DNA of 64,000 bases from Pseudonocardia sp. T1-2H. Its GTDB lineage: Bacteria; Actinomycetota; Actinomycetes; Mycobacteriales; Pseudonocardiaceae. The stretch lies in NCBI RefSeq assembly GCF_038039215.1, contig NZ_JBBPCL010000003.1:62001-126000 (forward strand), in the 5' to 3' direction. Both the position numbers and the translations under genes were made by a program. The notes beneath the pieces were generated by a model, which ran no database searches, was not told the origin of the DNA, and was given only the letters and a program-made list of their open reading frames with translations. Position 1 is the stretch's first letter; each line of letters begins with the position of its first letter. Positions 34,878 to 43,676 of the stretch are shown piece by piece.

Positions 34878-35117
34878 CTAGGGCGTGTCCTGTAAGTCCT
34901 GGCGCAGCCACAACACTGCGGCGACGATGGTGATCTCGGCGCGGAAGTAGGCGGCGCGCTTGGCGTAGCGGGTGGCCAGGTCGCGGAACTGCTTGAGCCG
35001 GTTGAAGCAGCGCTCGACGACGTTGCGGCCTGCGTAGACGGTTGGGTCGAACGCCGGTGGGCGTCCGCCGCGCAAGCCCTTGGCCTGGCGGCGGGCGATC
35101 TGATCCTCTCGCTCGGG
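34878..35117 (-). pseudogene. IS5-family transposase, C-terminal remnant
   Basis: The frame reads PEREDQIARRQAKGLRGGRP, then VYAGRNVVERCFNRLKQFRD and RYAKRAAYFRAEITIVAAVL before a stop. This is the C-terminal end of an IS5-group DDE transposase, including the catalytic Glu region (VERCFNRLK). The catalytic Asp residues and N-terminus are missing. The stop side carries GGCGTGTCCTGTAAG, probably the element's terminal repeat. On the 5' side it runs directly into the oldest end of the CRISPR array. Confidence 0.75.
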
Positions 35118-35157
35118 GCTGCCCCTCCAGGAAGGCGATGACGTGCCCCCGGTAGGA

Positions 35158-38100
35158 GTTGCGATCCTCGGCCACCGCGAACAGTGGCCGCTGCCGGTTC
35201 GGGCAGGACATGGCCCAGTTGTCCCTGGGTTGCGATCCTCGGCCACCGCGAACAGTGGCCGCTGCGCGTCCGCGCCGCCGCCCGGCGTGGGCAGCATCAG
35301 GTTGCGATCCTCGGCCACCGCGAACAGTGGCCGCTGCCGATGTGGTTCGCGGCCTTCTCGATGACCTTGGTGTTGCGATCCTCGGCCACCGCGAACAGTG
35401 GCCGCTGCCGGTTCGGGCAGGACATGGCCCAGTTGTCCCTGGGTTGCGATCCTCGGCCACCGCGAACAGTGGCCGCTGCGCGTCCGCGCCGCCGCCCGGC
35501 GTGGGCAGCATCAGGTTGCGATCCTCGGCCACCGCGAACAGTGGCCGCTGCCGATGTGGTTCGCGGCCTTCTCGATGACCTTGGTGTTGCGATCCTCGGC
35601 CACCGCGAACAGTGGCCGCTGCCGCCGCTGGGCCTGATGCTCGACGAGGCCGCGCAGCTGTTGCGATCCTCGGCCACCGCGAACAGTGGCCGCTGCCGTC
35701 GAGATCTGCGAGTCCATCACCACGGCCGTGTTGCGATCCTCGGCCACCGCGAACAGTGGCCGCTGCTGGCCGCCGAGTGGACCACGGCGACCAGCACGAT
35801 GTTGCGATCCTCGGCCACCGCGAACAGTGGCCGCTGCGCGGTCTGGTGACGACCTCTTCCTGCTGACCCGGGTTGCGATCCTCGGCCACCGCGAACAGTG
35901 GCCGCTGCAGGTGCAGGCCGACGACGTGGCCGCCTCGGTGAAGTTGCGATCCTCGGCCACCGCGAACAGTGGCCGCTGCCCTGCGTCGAGGTGGTGGATT
36001 GACGCCGGGTCGGGTTGCGATCCTCGGCCACCGCGAACAGTGGCCGCTGCCCGAGCTGCACCGCCCGGTTCCACCCGTCGGTGATGTTGCGATCCTCGGC
36101 CACCGCGAACAGTGGCCGCTGCCCCGGGGTGGGGAGGGGGGCGTGGTGTCGTGCGTGTTGCGATCCTCGGCCACCGCGAACAGTGGCCGCTGCGGTCGCC
36201 GGCTACCTCGAGGAGACCCGCGCGAAAGTTGCGATCCTCGGCCACCGCGAACAGTGGCCGCTGCGAGCACCTGGTCAAGGTCGCTCAGGCCAAGGCCGAG
36301 GTTGCGATCCTCGGCCACCGCGAACAGTGGCCGCTGCTCCCGGTCTCGTCGGCCTTGCCGCCGAGCAGCCCGTTGCGATCCTCGGCCACCGCGAACAGTG
36401 GCCGCTGCCTGTGTTCGCGACCGTGCTGTGGGACCTGGACCGGAAGTTGCGATCCTCGGCCACCGCGAACAGTGGCCGCTGCGGCGCGAGCTTGTCACGA
36501 CCGGCGCGGGCGGAAAGGTTGCGATCCTCGGCCACCGCGAACAGTGGCCGCTGCCCGGTCGAGCAGGGCGTCGCGCAGCTCCTCGAAGTTGCGATCCTCG
36601 GCCACCGCGAACAGTGGCCGCTGCCCCAGATCCGGGCCGTCCCGGACAGCGTCATCGTGTTGCGATCCTCGGCCACCGCGAACAGTGGCCGCTGCCCGCT
36701 GCCCTTGTTCGACCCGGATGCGCCTGCGGTCGTTGCGATCCTCGGCCACCGCGAACAGTGGCCGCTGCGGCTCGACGCCGACGCCACGTGGGGCACGCCG
36801 GAGTTGCGATCCTCGGCCACCGCGAACAGTGGCCGCTGCAGTTCGAGCCGAACGGCGACGTCCTCCTCTCGAGGTTGCGATCCTCGGCCACCGCGAACAG
36901 TGGCCGCTGCGGCGCTGCTTGTTGCCCTCGTCGCCGAGGGAGTCGTTGCGATCCTCGGCCACCGCGAACAGTGGCCGCTGCGGGTCCCGGCGGGCGGGGC
37001 CACCGGGCAGCTGTTGTTGCGATCCTCGGCCACCGCGAACAGTGGCCGCTGCGGCTACGCGTCCCGTGGTGCCGCGTGCACCGACGTGTTGCGATCCTCG
37101 GCCACCGCGAACAGTGGCCGCTGCCGGTGCCGTTCGACCAACCAGGAGACCCCCGCATGTTGCGATCCTCGGCCACCGCGAACAGTGGCCGCTGCACGGG
37201 CGCCGCCCGCACGTCCGCCGCCTGGAGCGGTTGCGATCCTCGGCCACCGCGAACAGTGGCCGCTGCGTTCGTGGACGGCCCACTCGGTGGCGACTTCCAG
37301 GTTGCGATCCTCGGCCACCGCGAACAGTGGCCGCTGCTCCCGGCCTTGACCACGCCGGCCGACCAGCGCCGGTTGCGATCCTCGGCCACCGCGAACAGTG
37401 GCCGCTGCTGCAGGTGGAGGACGCCCGGTCCAGCGCGACGATGTCGTTGCGATCCTCGGCCACCGCGAACAGTGGCCGCTGCACTAGGTGACCACAGCAC
37501 TCGCCCCCCCAGCCGGTGTTGCGATCCTCGGCCACCGCGAACAGTGGCCGCTGCAGGGCCACGAGGGTGTCCCCGTCCACGACCCGCTGTTGCGATCCTC
37601 GGCCACCGCGAACAGTGGCCGCTGCCGCCGAGGACGAGGGTCCCGTGGCCGAGGTAGAGGTTGCGATCCTCGGCCACCGCGAACAGTGGCCGCTGCGTGT
37701 TGATCGCCGTGGGAATGTCGTCGACCTGGGAGTTGCGATCCTCGGCCACCGCGAACAGTGGCCGCTGCGCCTGCTCGGGGCCGGCGCCGATGCCGTGCAC
37801 GATGTTGCGATCCTCGGCCACCGCGAACAGTGGCCGCTGCTCGCCGCCAGCGCAGCCTCAGCGGCGTCGACCATGGCGTTGCGATCCTCGGCCACCGCGA
37901 ACAGTGGCCGCTGCTGCCGACCCACCGCGGCGCCCACGCCTCCTCCCGCTCGTTGCGATCCTCGGCCACCGCGAACAGTGGCCGCTGCCTGACCTCGGAC
38001 ATGGCTAACCCGATCAGCTCGGTGTTGCGATCCTCGGCCACCGCGAACAGTGGCCGCTGCGTGTCGACACCCGCGTCGCGTGCCGGCACTGCGGGTTGCG

Positions 38101-38274
38101 ATCCTCGGCCACCGCGAACAGTGGCCGCTGCTGCCCCACCACGAAAGAGGACACGCTGTGAAGCAGGTTGCGATCCTCGGCCACCGCGAACAGTGGCCGC
38201 TGCTCTGCGCCGCGTAAGTGATGACCTGCCGCTCCGAGTTGCGATCCTCGGCCACCGCGAACAGTGGCCGCTGC
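35158..38274 (-). CRISPR. Type I-C CRISPR array, 44 repeats and 43 spacers
   Basis: I counted 44 copies of a 37-base repeat that reads GTTGCGATCCTCGGCCACCG at its plus-strand left end and finishes AACAGTGGCCGCTGC. Starts run from 35158 to 38238 with 33-38-base spacers. The array is downstream of the minus-strand cas genes, so the transcribed repeat is the complement, ending GAGGATCGCAAC. It folds as CGGCCAC/GTGGCCG and leaves AGGATCGCAAC, 11 bases after the stem, the length of the 5' handle made by Cas5d in type I-C. Repeats are almost identical over the whole array. The three oldest spacers occur twice, so 40 spacers are distinct. Confidence 0.97.
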
Positions 38275-38405
38275 CCTGATTGAACAGGAAGAACGTTTGA
38301 TCGCTGCTTCACAAGCGCGCTTCATCGCTGTAGCTGGTGCAACACGCCTGCTGCGCGGTTGGGGATGTGCAGGCGTGTCGTCCACCGCTTCAGGTTCCGA
38401 AGTGG
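38275..38405 (-). promoter_or_regulatory. CRISPR leader
   Basis: This 131-base non-coding stretch between the newest repeat (38238-38274) and the cas2 stop (38406) is richer in A/T than its surroundings near the repeat (GATTGAACAGGAAGAACGTT). Position makes it the leader: it should hold the array promoter reading toward lower coordinates and the site where new spacers are added. Confidence 0.7.
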
Positions 38406-38696
38406 TCAGACGATCAACGGGCCATGGTGGGGTGGCGCGATGGCAGCTCCCAGGTGGTGGGCTTCCGCGAAGGTGCCCTGGTTGAGGCGGTACACGCGCA
38501 CGCTGTCCCGCTGGTGGTCGATGACGTCGGATAGCGCCGCTTCGAGGCGGACGCGTTGGACGGGATCACACACGATCTCGAACACGGATTTCTGGACTCG
38601 ATGCCCGATTCCCTCGCAGACCTTGGCGACGCGACGCAGCCGGCGCTCACCCTCCCGGTCGGTGGTGTCGACGTCGTAGGTGATGAGAAGTTCCAT
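38406..38696 (-). CDS. cas2: CRISPR-associated endonuclease Cas2 (type I-C)
   Basis: This 96-residue protein starts at the ATG at 38696. It reads MELLITYDVDTTDREGERRL, then RVAKVCEGIGHRVQKSVFEI, the Cas2 ferredoxin-like fold with the conserved Asp of the first strand. Length is normal. With Cas1 it forms the integrase that adds spacers at the leader end. The start overlaps the cas1 stop by one base; the array leader follows. Confidence 0.95.
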   Translation of the reverse strand: MELLITYDVDTTDREGERRLRRVAKVCEGIGHRVQKSVFEIVCDPVQRVRLEAALSDVIDHQRDSVRVYRLNQGTFAEAHHLGAAIAPPHHGPLIV

Positions 38697-39712
38697 CAGG
38701 TCACCGTCCACGGCAGGTACGACTCGCTGTCGCCGCGGAGGTGTCGGGCCAGCAGTCGGGCCTGAACGAGCGGCAGCAGGGCGGCCGGAAGGTCGCTGAC
38801 GAGGCCGGCATGGTGCCATTTCCGCTCGCGGGCAGTGGACCACTGTTCCAGGAACATCCGTCGCCCCTCGTCGGTCAACTGCACTGCCCCGCCGGGGAGC
38901 GTCTCGGTGTGGCGGGTCGCGACCTGGCCACGGTTGAACAGGGTCAAGACGAGCCGGTCGACGAGCAGCGGCCGGAACTCCTCCATCAGGTCCAGAGCCA
39001 GCGCCGGCTTTCCCGATCGCACCCCGTGCAGGTAGCCGATGTACGGGTCGAGGCCGACCTGCTCCAGCGCGCCGTGCACGGCGACGCGCAACATGCCGTA
39101 TCCGAAGGACAGCAAGCAGTTGACCGGGTCCAGGGTGGGCCGCCGTGTCCGTCCGGCGCCGACACCGGGAGACAGCACGTCGAGGCCGCGGAAGTAGCCT
39201 CGGGCGGCCTGGCCCTCGATGCCGAGTACCGCGGTCAGCGATCGGGCGGCGGCGAGCTCGGTGAGCGCCTCCGCGTGTCGGGCAGCGATCTCACGGAGTC
39301 GTGTCTGCCGGGCGCCGCTGCTGTCACGTGCCGCGCGGAGCAACAGCTGGCGGTAGTTGTGCAGTTTGCCGGCGACAAGACACCGTCCGAGCATCAGACG
39401 GTGCCCCGGATCCTCGTAGGCGCGGAACTGACCGAGCCGCAGCATCGGGTTACCGGTCTGGGGGCCGCTGACTCGGCCGAGGAAGCGGCCGTTGCGGGTC
39501 ACCCAGGTGACAGACCGGCCGTCAGCGGCGCACCGGTGCAGCAGGTCGTCGGACAGGGCTACGCCGTTCCACGCGACGATGTGGTCGAGCCGCACCAGCG
39601 GGACGAGGTGGCGGCCGGTCCGCTCGGGGTGCACGAGCCGTAGCGCGTCGCCGTCCAGGTGCAGGCTGGTGCCTGGGGTCGTCGCGTAGAGCGTGTTGAG
39701 CAGTTCAACCAT
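38696..39712 (-). CDS. cas1: CRISPR-associated integrase Cas1 (type I-C)
   Basis: This 338-residue protein starts at the ATG at 39712 (MVELLNTLYATTPGTSLHLD). The C-terminal domain carries the three metal ligands: Glu in LGIEGQAARGYF, His in DPYIGYLHGVRSGKP and Asp in LALDLMEEFRP. It cuts and joins new spacers into the array. It overlaps cas4 by eight bases and cas2 by one, so the adaptation genes are translated together. Confidence 0.97.
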   Translation of the reverse strand: MVELLNTLYATTPGTSLHLDGDALRLVHPERTGRHLVPLVRLDHIVAWNGVALSDDLLHRCAADGRSVTWVTRNGRFLGRVSGPQTGNPMLRLGQFRAYEDPGHRLMLGRCLVAGKLHNYRQLLLRAARDSSGARQTRLREIAARHAEALTELAAARSLTAVLGIEGQAARGYFRGLDVLSPGVGAGRTRRPTLDPVNCLLSFGYGMLRVAVHGALEQVGLDPYIGYLHGVRSGKPALALDLMEEFRPLLVDRLVLTLFNRGQVATRHTETLPGGAVQLTDEGRRMFLEQWSTARERKWHHAGLVSDLPAALLPLVQARLLARHLRGDSESYLPWTVT

Positions 39713-40337
39713 GCCACTCACCTTCGGGACGTGGCATGAACAACCCGTCGACGTGCTTGGGTGCCTCAGGCATGCAGCCTGGCCGCAGGGAGCAGCGCCG
39801 ACACCGCGAGTCATGCACGGGTTCCGGGAGAAGGCTCTGCTCGAGCAGCGCTCGCACCGCTGTAGTGGTGGTTTGGACCCGGGCGACCAGAGCATCATCG
39901 ACGCGGATTTCGTGGCGGCGGCGATCCTTGCCGGCGAAGATCACGCCGGTTGGGACCTCGGCCTGGAACATCTCGCGCAGGCAGAGCACCTGCGCGCCGA
40001 CCTGCACATCGGCGGGCCCGCCCGGCCGGTAGGAGCCCGACTTGTGCTCGACGGGCAGTGGGCCGGTGGGATCGAACTGCACGACGTCGCAGACGCCGTG
40101 CAGCCCGAATTCCTCGCTCCACACCGGCAACGAGCGGAACAACCGGCTGTGGTCGCGGCCGTGCCCCATTCCGGGGCGATTCACCGCAGCGTGCGCGAGG
40201 TCGCCCCGGACGGTGTCGACGGTGGTGTCGAAGTACCCCTCGACGTGGATCAGAGCCGCCTGCCGGGGGCAGTAGGCGTGGTGCTCCAGCGCCGAGATCG
40301 GGATGCTTCGGGGCCCCTCGCCGGGCCGGTCCAGCAC
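39705..40337 (-). CDS. cas4: CRISPR-associated exonuclease Cas4 (type I-C)
   Basis: A GTG at 40337, two bases after the cas7 stop, gives 210 residues. The four Fe-S cysteines are one in HHAYCPRQAAL near the N-terminus and three in SRCRRCSLRPGC at the C-terminus. RecB-type nuclease residues are in GVCDVVQFD and VEHKSGSYRP. Cas4 trims prespacers and selects the PAM side for Cas1-Cas2. The long frame upstream of 40337 is antisense to cas7 and rejected. Confidence 0.93.
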   Translation of the reverse strand: MLDRPGEGPRSIPISALEHHAYCPRQAALIHVEGYFDTTVDTVRGDLAHAAVNRPGMGHGRDHSRLFRSLPVWSEEFGLHGVCDVVQFDPTGPLPVEHKSGSYRPGGPADVQVGAQVLCLREMFQAEVPTGVIFAGKDRRRHEIRVDDALVARVQTTTTAVRALLEQSLLPEPVHDSRCRRCSLRPGCMPEAPKHVDGLFMPRPEGEWHG

Positions 40338-40339
40338 CC

Positions 40340-41233
40340 TCAGCTGACCAGCTTGGTCAGCTGTACCCCGGCGGGCAGCCCGTCGTCGTCGACCGAGACG
40401 ATGTAGTCGGAGAAGCTGCGGGGCACCGACTCGATCGCGTCCTCGATGCGCTGGATGCGGACCCGCTCGGTGAGCCGGTGGGCTGGGGCGGCGCCGAAGG
40501 CATCGGGGTGGGTGAAGACGTAGAGCCCGCGGGGGGTGAGCCGGCCGCGGGTTGCGGATCGGTCGTGGTCGAACATCATCTCCAGGCTGCGGTGCAGCAG
40601 GTCGAGGTCGCGGCTGTCCACCCCGGTCTGGGCGCCGCGGTTGGCGGAGTAGTAGATCTCGGCGCGGTACAGGCCGTAGGGCACGGTCCACTTGCCGCCC
40701 ATCTCGGTGGACTCGCCCTTGTCGATGTCTTCCTGGCGGGTCTGGGTGACGCGGGTGATGGCGTGGTCCATCGGGAAGACCGGGTCGATGCTGCGGCCCA
40801 TGGTCACCTGTACCGGGCCCCGGACCTGGCCCAGGGCGGGGGTTTTACCGACCGAGAGCACCGCGCCGAACAGCCGGATGTCGACGTAGCGGTCACACAG
40901 CCAGGCCCGTGCGGCGCCGGCCTGTTCGGCGGTCACCTTGCCCTTGCCGCCGACCTCCAGACCGGTCGCTTGGTAGGAGGCCTCCAGGCGGGGGTTCAGG
41001 GCGTGTCCGGCCTGGACGAACACCTCGTAGCGGGGGTCGTCGCCGGCGGCGAGGGCGATGGTGTCGCGGATCTTGCGCTTGAGCGACACGTCGGTGACCA
41101 GGCCCTGGCCGGACTCGTCGTCCATGCGCGGGCGGTTCCCAGCGTCCGGGTCGCCGTTGGGGTTACCGTCCACAACGTCGAAGAGGAACACCATGTCGTG
41201 GCGGACCGTGGGGTCCAGGTGCGGGGCGGTCAT
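40340..41233 (-). CDS. cas7c: Cas7 (Csd2), type I-C Cascade backbone
   Basis: This 297-residue protein begins with the family signature FLFDVVDGNPNGDPDAGNRP (residues 17-36), then DVSLKRKIRD. It has RLFGAVLSVGKTPALGQVRG and PYGLYRAEIYYSANRG further on. It binds the crRNA spacer along the Cascade complex. It lies between cas8c (one-base overlap) and cas4 (two-base gap). Confidence 0.96.
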   Translation of the reverse strand: MTAPHLDPTVRHDMVFLFDVVDGNPNGDPDAGNRPRMDDESGQGLVTDVSLKRKIRDTIALAAGDDPRYEVFVQAGHALNPRLEASYQATGLEVGGKGKVTAEQAGAARAWLCDRYVDIRLFGAVLSVGKTPALGQVRGPVQVTMGRSIDPVFPMDHAITRVTQTRQEDIDKGESTEMGGKWTVPYGLYRAEIYYSANRGAQTGVDSRDLDLLHRSLEMMFDHDRSATRGRLTPRGLYVFTHPDAFGAAPAHRLTERVRIQRIEDAIESVPRSFSDYIVSVDDDGLPAGVQLTKLVS

Positions 41234-43011
41234 CAGGCGGTCTCCTCGACGGCGTCGACGTCATCGGTGGGGGTGGCGTGGGCTGCGCGGATGGAGGCGA
41301 AGCGGTGCGCGCGTTGGTGGTGGTAGCCGAGCAGGAACAGCGACTGCTCGTGCAGCGTGGTCCGCGCCGGCACATCCCCAGTGGGGTCGAGCAGACCGAA
41401 CAGCTCGTCCAAGGCCTTCTGGTGGCGGACGGCGGCGGGTGGCTTCGTGCGGCGGAGCTTGCGTAGCCAGGCGATGGCGTCGCGCTGCCCGGTGACCAGC
41501 GCGGCGCGGGGGTTGCTGATCGCCCCTGCGAAGAACCGGTCGCCGTAGGTGGCGTTGCGCTGCCCGCTGGCGTCGTACTGGATCTGTTCGAGGACGGCGA
41601 AGGCGCGCCCGGCGACGTAGGCCGGGGTGGTGTTGGACGGGTCGAGTCCGGGCATCGGTTTCTCCGTGGTCAGGGGGTGGCGCGTCAGGATCAGCCGGAG
41701 CAGCGCGGCGCGCGCGTCATCAAGGCGGCCGTCGGTGCGCACCCGGTGCACGAGATGCGCGAGCAGCGAGGGCGGTAGCGGGGTGCGGCGCAGCGCCGCA
41801 CGCACCAGGTCGCGATGCACCCCGTCGGGCCGGTCGGCCCCCTTGGCTCCGAACTCGGCGTAACGGCCCCCGTCGCGAGCCCGCACCAACCGCCCGCAGA
41901 CCAGGGCGAATCGGCCCAGGCCGTGGTGGGTGGGTCCATCGGGGCGGGTGGAGACGATCTCGTGGTCGGCGAACCAGGCCGCAATGTTGGTCTTGACCTG
42001 GTCCAGCGGCATCTCCAGCCAGTCCCGCACCATGATGCGGGCGACGTTGCCGCCGACGGTCAGGGAGCAGAACTTCGTCGGGTCGGGTCTCTGCCCGCCC
42101 GCGGGGCGGCCGCGGTGCACCGCCTCCAGCAGCGCGGTGACCTCCGCTGCGGAGGGCTGCTGCAGGATCGTCATCGCGTCGAAGCTGGCCTCCTCGGTGG
42201 TCCACCACGCCAGGCGGCTGTCCTGCCCGCCGTAGGTCGAGGAATGCTCGGAATCCAGGGCGCGGACCAGTCCGGCGGTGACGGCTTCCCCGCAGCTCAT
42301 GCAGACCGGGCTGGCGGCCAACTGGGTGGTCAGGTCGTAGCCGAAGACCCGCTCGTTCACACTGACCAGGGCGGTGTCGTTCGTGGCGCCCGGCACCAGC
42401 CGCGAGGGAACCCGGCCGGGCAGGGTGTCTAGCAGCGGCCCCACCTGGCCGCAGATCAGGCACAGCCCGTGTCCTGCTAGGGAGCCTTTGCGGCGGGCCA
42501 CCTCCGTGGCCCAGAACGCGGGCACCGACGCGGCCCGGTAAGCGGGCACCCCACCGACGGCGATGAGCACGCCGCTTTTGGCGGTGCAGTCCTCGGGGCG
42601 CTGCAGCGCGGTGGCGGCGCCGCTGCGGTAGAACGCCGACACCGCGCGGGCGACCGGGTCGGCGCCGCCCTCGTCGCTGTCCGCCCAGCGGTGGGTCAGG
42701 TCGACGAACGCGGCGTGGCACTGCGCGACGCGTTCGGGCTTGCTGTCCTCGTCGGCCCAGCCGAGCACGTATTGCGCGTCGTCCGCGGCGAGGTTGGCGG
42801 CGACTCCCGCGGTGCGCACCATGGTCGGTACCGCGTGCACGACCCCGCGGGCGCGTCCCTTCGCGTCGACCTCGACGAGGGGCTGCAGGGTGTCGGTCTC
42901 CGGCTGCCCGTCCAGCCGGAGGTCAAGCCGCCAGCCGAACTGCCGTTCGCGGTGGAACGGGGCCGCGGCTTCGTCGCGGCCGGCGTACTCGACGAGCCGG
43001 TGTAGCAGCAT
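41233..43011 (-). CDS. cas8c: Cas8c (Csd1), type I-C large subunit
   Basis: This 592-residue protein starts at the ATG at 43011 (MLLHRLVEYAG). It has the Csd1 layout: an N-terminal domain with CLICGQVGPLLDTLPG then SPVCMSCGEAVTAGLVRALD (paired CxxC knuckles), and a C-terminal helical part that in type I-C is also made separately as Cas11c from an internal start. It recognises the PAM and starts R-loop formation. An internal start may exist near codon 480, but I cannot fix it. It overlaps cas5c and cas7 by one base each. Confidence 0.95.
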   Translation of the reverse strand: MLLHRLVEYAGRDEAAAPFHRERQFGWRLDLRLDGQPETDTLQPLVEVDAKGRARGVVHAVPTMVRTAGVAANLAADDAQYVLGWADEDSKPERVAQCHAAFVDLTHRWADSDEGGADPVARAVSAFYRSGAATALQRPEDCTAKSGVLIAVGGVPAYRAASVPAFWATEVARRKGSLAGHGLCLICGQVGPLLDTLPGRVPSRLVPGATNDTALVSVNERVFGYDLTTQLAASPVCMSCGEAVTAGLVRALDSEHSSTYGGQDSRLAWWTTEEASFDAMTILQQPSAAEVTALLEAVHRGRPAGGQRPDPTKFCSLTVGGNVARIMVRDWLEMPLDQVKTNIAAWFADHEIVSTRPDGPTHHGLGRFALVCGRLVRARDGGRYAEFGAKGADRPDGVHRDLVRAALRRTPLPPSLLAHLVHRVRTDGRLDDARAALLRLILTRHPLTTEKPMPGLDPSNTTPAYVAGRAFAVLEQIQYDASGQRNATYGDRFFAGAISNPRAALVTGQRDAIAWLRKLRRTKPPAAVRHQKALDELFGLLDPTGDVPARTTLHEQSLFLLGYHHQRAHRFASIRAAHATPTDDVDAVEETA

Positions 43012-43676
43012 CAGGCCGCCCCGGAGCCGGGGATGCCCTGGGCGGGGACGTGCAGCACGCCGTGGTCGAGGCGGGCGGTGAACCAGGTGAACGACGCCGG
43101 GGTGGTGGAGTGGTCCACGGTGTGCAGCATGATCCCCAGGTCCTCGGTCACCTCGATCGCGGGCCGCTCGTCGGGCTCCCCGAAGTAGGCGGTGAACTCC
43201 CGCGTCCCCAGGTAGGGCTGGCTGAAGCAGCTGCCCCGCCCGACGCGGCGGCGGAACTGGTCTCGGTAGGCCGCCGCCGGTTTGGTCGCCCGCTCCCGCA
43301 GGTCCACGTGTGCGTGGATGCGGTAGGCGACATCGCGCAGGCACACCGCGTTGCGCTGCACCCGGTGGGCCACGGTGTCGATCCGGCGGCGCCCCGAGGC
43401 GGCTTCGGTCAGCGAGGCGAGGTCGGTGGTCTCGTTGCGGCGCTGGGTGAACTGGCGGATCGGGTTCAGCACCTCGATCGCCACCACCCGCCAGGTCATC
43501 TCCGGCTTCCAGAAGATCGACTCCAGCACGCCGACCGCGGCCGACGGGGTCATCACCGGGTAGGAGACCCGCTCCACTTTCAACTCGGGACGGGTGAACA
43601 GCGCGCCGTCGCCCCACACCTGCACCACCACCGGGGGCGCGCCATCCGCGGACCGCGGCAGGTTCACCGTCACCAC
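43011..43676 (-). CDS. cas5c: Cas5c (Cas5d), type I-C crRNA-processing subunit
   Basis: This 221-residue protein starts at a GTG at 43676, overlapping the cas3 end by seven bases. It reads VQVWGDGALFTRPELKVERV, then SYPVMTPSAAVGVLESIFWK, the conserved RAMP start. A GSCFSQPYLGTREFTAYFGE segment near residue 150 is typical of Cas5d. In type I-C this protein, not Cas6, cuts the repeat hairpin; accordingly no cas6 gene is present. The 11-base handle predicted from the repeat agrees. Confidence 0.95.
   Translation of the reverse strand: MVTVNLPRSADGAPPVVVQVWGDGALFTRPELKVERVSYPVMTPSAAVGVLESIFWKPEMTWRVVAIEVLNPIRQFTQRRNETTDLASLTEAASGRRRIDTVAHRVQRNAVCLRDVAYRIHAHVDLRERATKPAAAYRDQFRRRVGRGSCFSQPYLGTREFTAYFGEPDERPAIEVTEDLGIMLHTVDHSTTPASFTWFTARLDHGVLHVPAQGIPGSGAA

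Noticed and set aside
35143..38385. Many long open frames on both strands full of SSATANSGRC- and RPLFAVAEDRN-type repeats
   Set aside because: They are translations of the CRISPR repeats. The 37-base repeat has no stop in several frames, so ORFs of hundreds of residues arise by chance.
38275..38405. A protein-coding gene in the CRISPR leader (frames of 60-70 residues)
   Set aside because: No ribosome-binding site or family resemblance, and the position matches the expected leader.
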